Positions 22,896-35,187 of a stretch of 64,000 bases of DNA are shown piece by piece. Source of the DNA: Iris pallida. Lineage: Eukaryota; Streptophyta; Magnoliopsida; Asparagales; Iridaceae. How positions within the stretch are numbered: the stretch's first letter is position 1; every line of letters begins with the position of its first letter. Location: assembly GCA_029216955.1 (NCBI GenBank), contig JANAVB010016200.1, forward strand, positions 663,675 to 727,674, in the 5' to 3' direction. The notes under the pieces were generated by a model. It ran no database searches. It saw only the letters and a program-made list of their open reading frames with translations, and was not told where the DNA came from. Position numbers and translations under genes: made by a program.

Positions 22896-23880
22896 ATCCT
22901 AACCCCCTTAGAAAAATTTCGTCCTCGAAATTAAGATGATCGCACCTTTCCTAGGTCAAACCCCCAATCAATCAAAGTCGAAGCAATACAATCCTACTGG
23001 TCATGATTCCACAGTCTCGAGTAGGGTAGCTACACGATCTAGGCAATCACAAGCAATATCCTAGCAGGTACTAATAGAATCATACAACAAGATGGAAAGA
23101 AGAACAGGAAGACAGACCTGCTAACCCGTCACCCGTAGCGTCGATCTATTCGACTGTCAGCGCAGAAGCCCTGCCCCTCTGGGGTGTATCCCTCTGTTGG
23201 TGCAGGGCACGGTGCTGCGCTATAGGTGGCCTAGCTCCCTCTCAAGTAATATCCACCCTGATATTCTACTCAAATTCTCTAGGGCACCATTTATATGGTA
23301 TCTATCCTGCAATTTGATAATCATACCCGTCTATCCAGAACCATGTTACCAGAATCCTCGTCACACCAGTAAGTATGGCTGCGATAATCCATAGAGTCCA
23401 CAACTAATGTACATACCTCTAGAATCATGGTATTTAAAATTTTCGTATTGCCGCTAGCTTGGCTGCGAAAACCTTAAATTCCCACACCCGAGAAATATAT
23501 CCAAAATCAGACTCTATCTCATCGCCCAACCAGCTGATATGGCTGTAGGAGACTCTAGATTCCATGACTGAGGCAACCTAGCCCATAATATTATCTTGGT
23601 AGAAAATTAAGTCAATAATGAATAGCAAGAATCAAATTCAACGATGAACAAGAAAGATAGACAGATACTGTCAGAATCAAATTTTGAGATAGTTTATAAT
23701 GAGATTCTCAAGGGTCATCCCAGGAATCTTCTCAAGTAGTCGTATCTGTGATTGAGTACTCTCCGGTAAAGCCTATCTCTCAATCCTATCGCAAGCTCAC
23801 AGCAGTACAACTAAGTCGTCGTACTACCACGATATCGCACTAATGCGACTCTCGACCTGTATGGGCCACCACTAAAAATG
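22896..23880 (-). other. Gyp-A internal region without genes
   Basis: Only 985 bp lie between the LTRs. The polypurine tract is at 22896-22912 and the putative primer site, TGGTGGCCCATACAGG on the - strand, ends at 23871, nine bases from the LTR. Between them a degenerate unit with a TGGCTGCGA or TGGCTGTAG core recurs three times (about 23370, 23460 and 23540). No gag or pol motif is visible on either strand. Confidence 0.8.
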
Positions 23881-26800
23881 TGTCACGACCCGCACCCACT
23901 GTGAGGGTACGAGCACGTAACAACGCCCAGCCTACGCTGCAGTATCGACGGTAGAACGCTGTCCTAGGTTACTATCTAATCAACAACTCACACAATTATA
24001 TAATATACTTGTCAAAACTCAACTCCGAACGGAGGACAAGTATAGATATAATGAGTCTCAATCACAGTCTAAGAACGATAAGATATCACAGAAGTTTAAA
24101 ACTAAAACTAATAACAGAAATAAAACCAACAACTAATAATATAATCTCAACAATCTCAACTACAAATCTAAACTTATATACAACTCCAGTTCTAAAACAT
24201 GAAAGCTAAATGAAACATCTAGCAAATCTTCCGATCACTCCTGAGTGTCGGGGCCATAGGTAGCTAAGCCATCTCCTGCTCCAGGGCAAGTAGGGCAAAT
24301 GTCCTCAGGGCAGTCATCTGTAATATTTTCAACAGGTCCAGTCAGGACAGGAACGAGTACAACTCATCAAGAAAACCCAAGTAAATGACAGAGAACTATA
24401 AAGCAGTTATAGACAGTTTTATTGATGAATATGGCAGTTTATATATAGGTGATGGTATAGAGAACAGATAAGATACAAAGAAAGTAAGTAACTAAACAAG
24501 AGAAGAATGATGGCAATGAAGACTGTAAAATAAATCTAGCTGAACTAAAGTAACATAATAAGTCCAGAATGTAAATGTAAACAAGTGCAAAACCCAAGTA
24601 ATCCAGACAACATGAATCTGATACCAGGTGGTTCCAGTACAGATGAGTCCGATATAAGGTGAGTCCAGTTGGTGATCAAAGGTTCCAGGGTGAGTCCAGC
24701 CTATACTCTAACAGTGTGTTTTAAAATATCGGGATCGACATATGAACAGCTGTAGGTAATACGACACACCGCACACCGCACACACCGTACACTCGGCCAA
24801 GCTTTATGAAATCTGCAATATACTAACTCCCCAACTTATCAACTCTCTCAACCTTCTCTAGTCCCACACACCAACTGAATTTCAGACTTCAATATACAGG
24901 AAATGGGGAACCACATGACAGTTAACCCATCTATAAAACCAAAACCCTATACTCTATCATAACTGAAACTTAGGCTAATCTACTACCAATTTCCCCCTGG
25001 TCCAAGGTCATTTGTTACCTGCAGGTAACATAGCTACTGCAGCCATGCACTATACTCACACCCTTACCCTGAACTCCCTGGCTCATCCTGTTCTGCTGCT
25101 GCAATGTAATGCAATATAATACAATGTAATATAAACCAAGGCAGGGCAGGCCAAAGTACTGCTGCTATGCAATGCTAACCATAGCTTCCACTGCTCACTG
25201 CTCCTAATACTGCTACTGCCTAGGCTACTGCTTGCTGCTGCATCTGCTGCTAAGGTCTGCAGTGCAAGCCAATGTATAGCCTTGCCTGCTGCTGCAAAGC
25301 AATGCAAACTAGGCCAGGCCAAAACTGATACTACTAACCCCAAATCACCCTACCTATGGCAGTACAACCAATGTAAAGGAAATGAAATAACTGAAAAAGA
25401 GGAAAACGAATATTTGGAACCCAAATTAAATCTCATCTCTATGTGTGTGTGCTGGTGTATAAATTGGTGTTTTAGTGCTAGGCATGTGTGTGTGTACAAG
25501 AGCTATGTGGGTGAAAGGGTTAGAGTTGTGTGTCTAACAATGCACATACATATGTTCCCAAATTTTTCAATAACCAAACAAGTGTCATTACATACATAAA
25601 ATCATTCCACAGTGTTCAGTCCTCATATCTAATCGAAAATGAAATACAAAATCATCCCACAGTGTGACAGTGCCATAACAAGGGCCATATGCCAAGCCAA
25701 TGGCCAATGTGAAAATAGTGTGTTAAATAGAATGTATGTGTGTGTGAATTCTCAGAAAAATAGCAAATGAATGTGACAGTTTTGTGTGTGTGTAGGGTGA
25801 ATCTCAGGAAATGACAGAGGTTGTGCTAACAGTCCTTAACAATTAAAATCCATGAATCCTAGTCAACATGAATCCTAGTCTAACTAACATACACAACATC
25901 CTACTAACATGTTTAACATTGAATTGACAAATGAATCAATTTAATCACAGCATTCAACTCTGAAAAGGGGAGTATCAGAACATGCTATGTATTAAAAACA
26001 GAAAATGCCTTCCACTCCCTTAAGTTCGAATACCAAACATATCCTACTGAAAATACAATTGAAACACAACTTCGAATCATGTTGAACCTCAAAAACAATC
26101 AATTTCCCCAATACAATTTGAATTATAAAGAAAACCCAATTTGAAACTGTCAAAAACTGGAAATAAAATCTGTGCATACACTATGCACATTCGAAACCAA
26201 ATCATTCAAATTCAACATACAACACGTGTCAAGGGTGTACAGACATTGGGACATATCCTACGTGTCCAGGGAGAGTCCCCCGTGTCCAAAAATTGGGACA
26301 CGAAGTGTCCAAGAGCCAGTGAACACTGTGTCAGAGACAGTACAATGTACTGTCTCGTGCACATGTGTCGAGCCACAAAGGACACACACACATCTACGAG
26401 TGTCGTGCACGTGTCCATAGTTAGGGTAGGTCTAGGTGTTCATGTACACGTGTCTGTCTTGTGTCCACGTGAGTCGTGTCCAAAGAAAATAGTGCGTATC
26501 AGTAAACAATTTCCTATGTGTACAGTGCGTAAAAATTAGTGCGCGTGCGTTTTCTTCGTGCACACACATCAAGGTCATGTGAAATTTTACAAGTGTCGTG
26601 TCTGTCACTAGGGGAACGTGTCCACAAAATTTGGTGTCAAACTATTGCGTGTCGTGTCCGCAATCAGGGTCGAGCAGCAGGGCACAGCACGTGGCCAGTA
26701 CGTAGTGTCGTGCGGCGATACATGTCCGATTTGGACACGAATCTCCCACAGAAACGTGCTCAGTCATACACATTATTAATCTACGCATGAAGAGCTACCC

Positions 26801-27841
26801 AAATATAATTTATTTCGAAAAAATAATAACATTCAATCCATAGAGGCATTTCAACAAACACCTACACAACACTACGACACGTGTCTGATACGGACACCAA
26901 ACGGACACGAAATTCATCCAAATTTCAGGGACACCTAGGGGACTCCTAGATCTAGCCCTACATGCAAAGAAAACTGAAATTTGAATCAATTTAAAGGGTT
27001 TTACCTATAGGTGCAAATTGCATGGAAAAGCTCCAAATGGGGGGTGTTCTTCTTGATGGCCAAATGCTCCAAATGAGCCCAAAGCTGAGATTAACCTCCA
27101 GAATTATAAAATATACAAAATTAGAACCTATTGCAAAAGACTAGGATTAAAAAGGAATTAAAATGGATTTATGGGGATTTTTGGAAGGGGGACAATACCT
27201 TTTCTTTTCTCCAAGTGTTGGAATGATAAAAAGAGCAAGCCCTAATGAATAAGTGTTTAAATAGGGTGGGGATCCCTATGTGGTTGGTCATTTAGGGTTT
27301 GGTTAGGGTTAGGGCTTCTAGTTATGGGCCATGGGCCAAGTCATAAGTCATTGAGTCATGAAATCATAAGTCATTTCATTAAACCATAAATCATGAAATG
27401 ATTTCACTCAAACTAATCCTCATATTCCAAAATTAGTCTCTAATGACTAAAAGTAGGTTAACCTAAGTTAGACTAGGGTCACCATGGCTAGGGTTAGCTT
27501 CTAGGCTAGTCCACTAGGTCTCAACAAGTCAAAGTCAAACTAGAATTCACCAATTCATTAAATTAATTAAAAATTCAAATAAGCCAAAATGATCAAAATA
27601 CTCCTAGGCTAAAAATGATAATTAAATCATCCTAATGACATGGTTAGGCTCTAGGTAATGCAGTCTCTTGGGTTTCACTAGCTGCACACCAAAATCATAA
27701 GTCATGACTTAAAACAGTTTTTAAATAGTTTAAAAATAATTAAAAATCACCAAAAATCATAATATGAAATAAATATCAATAATTAATAATTATAATTACA
27801 AAATTTCAAAAATACCTTTATTCTAGAAACTGGGTGTTACA
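23881..27841 (-). repeat. Gyp-A 5' LTR (3961 bp, internally deleted)
   Basis: Closely similar to 17734-22895 but lacking about 1.2 kb: the sequence jumps at about 24800/24801 from the equivalent of 18640 to the equivalent of about 19854. The deletion removes the minisatellite and the TCAA-rich array. Confidence 0.93.
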
Positions 27842-27846
27842 GCTTC

Positions 27847-29714
27847 TTCCCAGTAGCACTTAGGAAGACCAGCAGCCAACAATATTGAGTTAATCATTTC
27901 TGTTAACATTCCATTCTTCCTCTCTGCTACTCCATTTGATTGAGGAGAGTACTGAGCCGTAGTCTCATTGACAATTTTATGTTCTTTACAGAACGATGCT
28001 AATTCATGAGACCTGTACTCCCCACCTTGATCACTTCTTATTTTTTAAGTTGTTGTCAGTTTGCCGCTCAGCTTCGGTCCTGAACTCCTTGAACTTCTTA
28101 AATGCTTCGTCTTTAGCCTTCTGCAAGTAGACGAACACATACTTAGAGAAGTCATCGATGAAGGTTATGAAATACTTCATTCCGGCCTTTGTAGAGAACT
28201 GTTTGAAGTCACAGATATCTGAGTGTACTAACTCCAGAAGATAAGTATTTCGATTAACCCGAGGAAAGGGTTTCCTGTGATCTTAGTTTGAGCACAAACT
28301 TCACATTTCTCTACCTTACCCCCACACTTGGAGATAAGCCCTAGACTAGATATTCTGTTAATTCGTTTAGAATGAACATGTCCTAGCCTATTATGCCACA
28401 ACTCATAAGTATAAGCAGAATGAGTGATTGTATTAACAACATTGAACTGATTTACAAGCTAAATTTTGAACATTCCTTCGGTATAAAAAGCTTTTTCGAA
28501 ATATGTTCCCCTGATAGACATCACCATCTGGCCAGCATTGATGTCCATCCTAAGGCCTGCTTTGCAGAGTAGGCCTCCTGAGATCAGGTTTTTGGCGATA
28601 GCAGGTACATGCTTACGCCTTGAAGTGTCAGAGACTTGCCAGAAGTCAGCTTTAATACCACTGTCCCGATCCCAAGCACTTTAGCTTGTGCCTGGTTCGC
28701 CACCATAACCACATCAGAAGTAGGGGTAGGTGGTGAACCACTCCATGCTGGAGCAAACATGGCAGGTGGCTCCAGTGTCTACCCACCAGTCAGCATCAGT
28801 TCCTACCGTATCAACCTGCACAATCATAGCAACAACATCAGTGATCATAGATACCTTACTAGGCTCTCCTTGCTCCGATTGCTTGGCTTTTGCTTTGCAC
28901 TCATTCTTAAAGTGGCCCTTCTTGCCATACTTGAAGCAAGCTAAGTGAGACTTTGGCTTCTTTTTCTTTATTGAAGTACCCTTGACTTTCAGATTGTCAA
29001 GGTCCTTCTTTTTACTTGGGAAGCCGCATGCTTTCCCTTGGTTCCCTTGAATGTACCAGATTGGCGTTAGCCAATTGCTTGGATAGTGCGTCCACTTTTA
29101 GTTGAGCCCGCATCTGGTCCTCAACAAAGATTTCCTGCAGGAGATCTTCAAGGGTGATCTCCAGCTTCTTCCTATGCATGTTTGTATAGAACTTGCTCCA
29201 CCCAGCGGGGAGCTTTGAGACAATCCCTCCAATAATAAACTTGTCGGGGAGGGACATCGCCTCGTCTTCCAACTTCTGTCGCAGTTTCAGGAACTCCTTC
29301 ACCTGTGGCATAGACTTTTCGTCCTCAAAGAACCACTTGTGATATTTTTCAACCACAAAAATTTTACTGCGGTTCTTGTCTTCTTCGTAGAGTTTTTCTA
29401 GAGACTCCCATATGTCTCTAGCGATAGTCTTCTTAGAATAGGATTCTGCAAGGAAATCTTCCATAGCATTTAGGATAAGCAGCCTGCAAAAACTATTTTC
29501 CTTCTCCATTTTGCTTGAAGTTTAGTAGCCGCGGTGATTGCGACAGCAGACCCAACATCTGGAACAGTAGGTTCTTCCTCCAGAAGCACGTGATCTACGT
29601 CTTTGAGTTGAAGGGTAAGATAAACCTTCCTCTTTCAAACTTGGTAATATTCTCCATCAAACTTTTCTAACTTACAAAAGTCAGAATTGAAGAGTAAACA
29701 TTAACGTTTTCTAT
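27847..29714 (-). pseudogene. gag-pol: Copia-2 gag, protease and integrase N-terminal part
   Basis: Gag runs from 29714 leftwards. The initiator ATG of the family is ATA here (29712-29714). Gag is open at 29012-29509 with the same LLxxYxxDKN...HKWFF region as Copia-1. The nucleocapsid knuckle at 28897-28938 reads CFKYGKKGHFKNEC: the second Cys is replaced by Tyr (TGT to TAT, 28927-28929), which should abolish zinc binding. The protease DTGA is intact at 28768-28779. The integrase HHCC part and the first catalytic Asp region follow at about 28190-28420. Frame breaks occur in the integrase (around 28040-28060 and 28280). The Gyp-A insertion ends the frame at 27847. Confidence 0.92.
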
Positions 29715-29736
29715 CGTAGCGATAAAGCTTTGAGAT

Positions 29737-31094
29737 TGTTAGTGCCGGGGCACAATTTTTCGATGGAAAATTGAGAATTCATAACAATTGTAAAAATAAT
29801 CGTTATAACGTAAAACTTCACAGAAGGTACGTAACAGAAATTCTACTAATACAATACTTCACAGAAGGTGCACAGATTTCTACCAACGCAAACACTTCAC
29901 CGAAGGTGCACTAATAGAATTCTGATAATTACTAATGCAACACTTCACAGAAGGTGCACAGATTTCTACCAACACAAATACTTCACCGAAGGTGCACTAA
30001 TAGAATTCTGATAAACGAAGAAGGTGAACGAAGAAGGTGACATGTGAAAGATGGAAGAACTCCTGCTGGGGTGAATGATCACCGTTGCTCAAAGCTTTAT
30101 TCACCCCACACGAATAGCTTAAAGGAACCAGCAAGTTCGTCAAGAACTTGGAATACTCTTGCTCTTCTGACTCCTCGGATGAACACGAACTCCTGTACAA
30201 AACTCAATGCTGGTACAAAACCTCTTTTCTCTCACAGCTTCTAAACACTTGTAAACTTTCTGTCTACTACCTGTGTATTAGTTCCTAACTGTGAGAGAGA
30301 AGGAGGAGACCTTATAGGCCCCTGCAACAACTGTCCGGTTAGCACAATGTTAGGGACGTAGTAATAACCACCCCGAACATGGAGCAACCGCTCAGAACAT
30401 GCAAAGACATTCTGCCGCAAGTGTGCCACTTGTGTAACCAGCGTGATTTGCACTTTACGCACACAGCCCTATTATGCAACCTGCGCACACTACGTACTCT
30501 ACGCACACTGCGTACGCTGCGCACACTGTGCACTCTACGCACGCTGCACACGATGTGCACGTAATGCACACTGTGCGTACTGGGCTGTGTAACTGGGCCA
30601 GCGTAACTGGGCTCGCGTAACGGGCTACGTAACTGGGCTCGCGTAACGTGGCCACACAAGTGGCTCGTGCAACGAGCGTAACTTAAGCGCACTATGTGCC
30701 TAGCGACGATGCTGACGTGCTAAGTGCAAAGTGCACTAACAAAATGCCACATTACGCCTCATGAGCCCTTGAGCCCGAGTCCGAGCCCGAGCCCGAGCCC
30801 GAGTCCTTGTCCGAGTCCGAATCGCTAAGCCCCTATGGGACTTAGCTCCCATGGAAATAAATTTCCCAAGAGCAAAAAGCTAGAAGCTTACCATGGAGCC
30901 TTATTCTTACCTCTTAGTAAAATCACCCACATGGTTTCCACCTTTGGGTCACCACCCATGTGCACATCCCAACAATACATAGAAGCCTATATATGTTGAG
31001 ATACCACATGGTGTATTTCCGATGTGGGACTAAAATTTCACTAAGCATGTAGAGAACAAGTTCTCTACATGTCAAGAATACAAATGCCCCAACA
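29737..31094 (-). repeat. Copia-2 5' LTR (1358 bp)
   Basis: Matches 13261-14611 with scattered substitutions. The TATA region has lost two bases: on the - strand GGCCTATAAGG instead of GGCCTATATAAGG (plus strand near 30311-30320). The polyadenylation hexamer and the 13-nt segment complementary to the leader are kept (plus strand 30088-30100 against 29722-29734). Confidence 0.95.
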
Positions 31095-33900
31095 AATTTT
31101 CCAGCAGATGTTCCCTTCCAAATTACGAAGGGCGTCAAGTATGCTCGTCCAGGTTGGAGATGCTCGTTTGCGCCGAGGTTCCAGCCAAATGGATCTATTT
31201 TGTAAATAGATGCCTCTGAGTATTCTAGCCCACAGCTAGTGTGGATTGGTCAAGAACCTCCAAAGTAATTTTCTATTAGCGAATCATTCACCCTAGCTCG
31301 TTCTCGAAAGCCAAGTCCCCCATCCTGCTTCAGTTTGATAAATTTGCTCCAGGCAAGGAAATAAAGCTTCCTATCCCCCGTTTCATGAACCTACTAGATG
31401 GATCTATAAGTTTGCCTTAGCTTTCGACAAATGGTTGAGGGGATCTTATATGATGACATCCAATAGACAGGGATTTACCCCAAGGTTGATTGAATAAGAA
31501 TCGCCCTCCCGGCATGTGAAAGAGTTTTGGATTTCCAGCCTATGAGATGGCTACTCACTTTGTTGAGGAGGCTCCCGTACGTTGAAATCATGCCTTTGGG
31601 TAGAAGGAGCATATAGCCCAGGTATTTTTCTGAATCATGCATGTTGGATAATTGGAGGATGGTTGCAATCTCTTCCTGATCTTGGGGTTGTACCTTACTA
31701 AAGTGGACACTCGATTTCTCGAAGTTGATGGTTTGACCCGACCAAGTGGAGAAGAGATTCAGAATATTTCTTACAGTCATCATCGTGGTCATGGAAGCCT
31801 GGCCAAAAATCAACACGTCATCTGCGATATAGCAGGGGTAAAGCGGTTGATGGGGAAACCTAGAAAGAGGTCTTCCTATTCATTGCGATAGAATAGACGA
31901 GATAGCACCTCCGAACAAAGGATATAGATATACGGGAATCGGACAACCCTCTCTGATCCCTCGTTTTGGTTTGATAAGGCCTTCGGGGGAACCATTTATG
32001 AGAATAGAGAATGAAGTCAATTGATGTAGCTCATAATTAATTTATTAGAATATCCTTGGATACCTAATCCGTTCAGCACCGTACTGATAAATGGCCATGA
32101 AAGTCGATCATATGCTTTAGCCATATCAAGTTTGAGCGCAAATGCGTTCCTTCTTGGGTAAGGACTTCATTGCATGAAAGATCTCCTGGGCGATGATGGT
32201 ATTATCAGATATCTGTCTACCTGGAACAAAAGCATTCTAAAATGGAGAGATTAGTTTATCTATCCATGGTCTCAATCTTGTGGCCAAAATTTTAGAGAGA
32301 ACTTTGTAAGCTACATTACAGAGCACAATTGGACGAAAATCGGCTGAAGTTGTAGGAGAGGATCTTTTTGGAATGAGCGCCAAGTGAGTATGGTTGATAT
32401 GCGGTGCTAGTTCCCCAGATGTGAAAAAATGTTGTACCACAGCGACAAGATCATTGCCTACCACTTGCCAACATTTTGGTAGAAGATTGCTGGACATCCG
32501 TCTGGTCCTGGAGCTTTGAGAAGTCCCATACATCTAATTGTGCGCTCGACTTCATCCGCACTCGGTATATCACCTATCATCTTGTTATCCTCCCTGAGAT
32601 TGGGTTGGAAGAGATGGATAATCCCGGCTCCATAGGAGATGAGACATCTGCATCGAAAAGGCCTTCAAAATGGCCATAGCTGCCATAATGGTGCCCTGAT
32701 CTGACGTCCAGCTGCCATCATGCAATCAGAGTGAGCGGATCTCATTCATTCTCTTTCTAGATGTTGCTTTAGTATGAAAATATTTCGTATGTCTGTCCCC
32801 GTCCTTGATCCATCTGGACTTTACCCTTTGTCTCCAATAGACTTCTTTGAGTAGAAAGAGATCGTTGATCTCTGAATAGATCTCCTTCTCTGTCAGTAGA
32901 GAGTTCATCGTTGTAGTCCCCATTTGGATGTCATTCAGCTGGGACTGGAGATGCTTGAGACGTTGTTTGATGTGGCCAAATTTGCTTTGGTCCCATCTTT
33001 TGAGCTTTTTGAGGGTGATCTGAAGCTTCTGCAGCAAGCTAACATTAAGTTTGGAGGAGGCTTCTTTCTAGAACTTCGACATAGATTCAGTGAACGTGTC
33101 ATTAGCCATCCAGTATGTCTCGAAACGCAAGGGCCTCTTTCTATGATTTAGCAGGTTATTTGTGTTTAGGAGGATGGGGGCATGGTCGCTGTTGTAACGA
33201 GGGAGGGTGTGGACCGTCGAGTGAGGATGAAGACAACACCAATTACGATCAGTTATTGCCAGGTCAAGTCTTTCTTTGATGTGGTACGAAGGGCTCCGGC
33301 TATTAGACCACGTATATGCTAGGCCAACGCAGCCCAGGTCTATGAGACCACATTGGTTAATCATCTGGATGAAGGAGCTAGCCACACGCGGTTCGAAGCC
33401 TTTACCACCTTCCTTTTCCTCTAGCTTAGTTATGGCATTGAAATCACCTATGCAACACCAAGGAACAGTAAAATTAGTAGCGAGATTCGTGATGACTTCC
33501 TAGAGTCTGGCCCGATCCTTTCTTCTATGACACCCATATACACATAAGAGATTCCATGCAGGTGTTATATCATCACTGTTGATTGATAGCAGTAAAAGAT
33601 TCGAGGAAGAGAAGGTGACAGAAGCTTGAAGGAAGTCCATCAATCATAGCCATAGGCCCCCTGTACGGTCGACAGGGCGAACGAAGAATATATGGGGATA
33701 CCCCAGATGTAGCATAGTTTGGGAGGTGTGTGTAGGTGAGGAGTATGTTTCGGAGATGAAGAAAATGGAAGGTTGGGTGGCGGAGACGAATGAGCGGAGA
33801 GTTTGGACTGTCGGGGCATTCCTCGTACCCGACAGTTCCAGGAGAGGATTAATATTGGTCATACGGCTGTTGAAGGTCAGCCGCCACAACCATTACGATG
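31095..33900 (-). pseudogene. LINE ORF2 5' part: endonuclease and reverse transcriptase
   Basis: The apurinic-type endonuclease comes first on the - strand: PTVQTLRSFV ... PSIFFISETYSS (about 33720-33840, catalytic Glu in SETYSS), GLAYTWSN near 33300, and NSDHAPILL near 33205 with the catalytic SDH. A linker with SRWIKDGDRHTKYFH at about 32770-32830 leads to the RT: HLALIPKR, DFRPIVLCNVAYKVLSKILA (about 32290-32390) and IADDVLIFGQ with the two catalytic Asp codons at 31817-31822 (usual form FADD). EKYLGYMLLLPKG and WKSKTLSHAGR follow at about 31500-31650. Several frame shifts and stops separate these blocks. The frame would continue at 13260 on the other side of Copia-2. Confidence 0.93.
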
Positions 33901-33999
33901 GGAGTAGAGAGAGGGTTCAATAGATTGTCTCTTTGACGATTTTGAGTTTGGATATTGTAGAATGGTGCATTTTCTTGTTCCACCGAGATGAGGAAAGAA

Positions 34000-35187
34000 G
34001 TCTAGAGGAACGGCTCACCCATACAGGCATGTCGCTTCCACGTCAGTTTACGAGGATAGGCTACGGAGCTAGGGGAGCACGGAGGAGATGGTGGGAGCTC
34101 TATGATGGGTTCAGTAATGGAATGAAGAGACGAAGGGTTGTAATCCCTGGGAGACGGACAAGGCGTGGGAGGCATATTATGAGAGGGAAATGACTGGTAA
34201 CAGAGAGAACCAGGGGTATATCGTGAATAACCTGGTGGAAATGATGATCGAATGGGTGGGAGAAGAGATAGATCTCGGATATGGGGGGCCACCGACACTA
34301 TTCGCTATGGAGATATCCTTATCCTTTTTATTGGAATACACATCGTATTCGAGGTCAGAATCTCTGCTGTCAATCACCATCAGATCGAGTAAATCCTCGC
34401 CCTCCACTTCTAAGGGGACATTCATGAAAGATATGTTCCAAGGCTGGCCCATGGTAGTACAGAGATCGGGATTAGAGTTATGATCATTACCACCAAGAGA
34501 GTAATTATGAAGAAGTATTGATTTGTTGCAGGTCTCCATAGTGCAATTATTCTCCCTTAAATATGGAGGAAAATACTTAGTAACTTGAAGAATTTGAGTA
34601 GGGTTATCGATATTTGCACTTGTCCGGGTTGGATTGGGTATAATAAACTCAGTTATTGAGGAGCGAATTGGTATGGGAGTAGCAGTCGTCTCGTTCCTCA
34701 AATCCCATACTGGGCTGCTCCGATGGTGTGTGTCCACATCAGTATTCTCCATGGCTATATTCCGTCGACCGACCACTTTTTGTTGATCCGCTCTATAATT
34801 ACCTTCTTTGACTCTAGGCTTCAGGAGTTCTGATATTCTGTTTTTCTCATCTTCAGACCAATCATCTCCTATCAAAGATTGGAACTTCTCTCTCTCGTTA
34901 CAGTAGGAGAATGAATGACCTACCCTTGCACAAAAGGTACAGGGTCTAGGAAGGCATTCATATTTGATACTAACCTCTCCAGTGGATGTGCCATCTATAA
35001 TGGTAGATATTTTCCTCTTTAGAGGTTTTGTAATACAATGAGGATTTTGACTCGAGCGTAGGTCTTCTACCTAGATTCATCGAAAATAGAGCATTGTTTC
35101 GGTACTCCATTGGCGGCAGCGATTCTGGTAATCGCTTTGCAATTGAGGAACTTTGGTGGAATTCGGTGTAGTTGACCCGAGCGTAGG
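34000..35187 (-). pseudogene. LINE ORF1 (gag-like), 5'-truncated
   Basis: The element begins inside the DUF4283-type RNA-binding domain: a PPKFLNCKAI ... IAAANGVP ... TYARV pattern is readable at about 35040-35170, with stops. It is followed by a CCHC knuckle CTFCARVGHSFSYC at about 34905-34946 (CX2CX4HX4C), the standard order in plant L1 ORF1. Downstream to about 34000 is a low-complexity Ser/Pro/Ile-rich tail. The ORF1 start is missing because the insertion was truncated at its 5' end. Confidence 0.85.

Larger units (their letters stand above)
17734..27841 (-). mobile_element. Gyp-A: long-LTR, non-coding gypsy-type element (LARD-like)
   Basis: Inserted into the Copia-2 integrase with an exact 5-bp duplication GCTTC (17729-17733 and 27842-27846). 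On the - strand the LTRs start TGTAAGACCCAG and end GGTCGTGACA, termini typical of Tekay/Del-like chromoviruses. The orientation follows from a polypurine tract (AAGGGGGTTAGGAT on the - strand, beside 22895) preceded by the TTTCGAGGACGAAATT block common at the end of plant gypsy internal regions. The internal region is only 985 bp and codes for nothing recognisable, so the element must have used proteins of another element. It is the youngest layer of the nest. Confidence 0.93.
13261..31094 (-). mobile_element. Copia-2: copia element nested in the LINE, split by Gyp-A
   Basis: Same family as Copia-1, inverted. LTRs at 13261-14611 (3' LTR) and 29737-31094 (5' LTR). The target duplication AATTT is exact at 13256-13260 and 31095-31099 and lies inside the LINE RT region. 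Without the Gyp-A insertion it is about 7.7 kb. RT and RNase H are nearly open; gag, protease and integrase carry several lesions, and the gag ATG is ATA. Confidence 0.97.
11911..35187 (-). mobile_element. L1-type LINE, 5'-truncated, split by Copia-2
   Basis: The element is bounded by an exact 19-bp target-site duplication, TCTTCCAAAGACTTGTAAT, at 11892-11910 and 35188-35206. On the - strand it runs from a truncated ORF1 (35187) through a CCHC knuckle, an apurinic-type endonuclease, reverse transcriptase, zf-RVT domain and RNase H to a short A tail of about six residues at 11911. Removing the Copia-2 insertion (13261-31094 plus one AATTT) leaves about 5.4 kb, near the usual plant L1 length. 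Both ORFs carry frameshifts and stops. Loss of the 5' end and the long target duplication are the marks of target-primed reverse transcription. It is the oldest layer of the three-level nest. Confidence 0.95.

Noticed and set aside
22896..23880. Gyp-A internal region as a captured host gene
   Set aside because: No open frame of useful length and no splice-like structure; only degenerate short repeats between primer and polypurine sites.
34000..34300. + strand ORFs in the LINE ORF1 region
   Set aside because: Antisense shadows of the LINE; the - strand carries the recognisable CCHC and DUF4283-like motifs.
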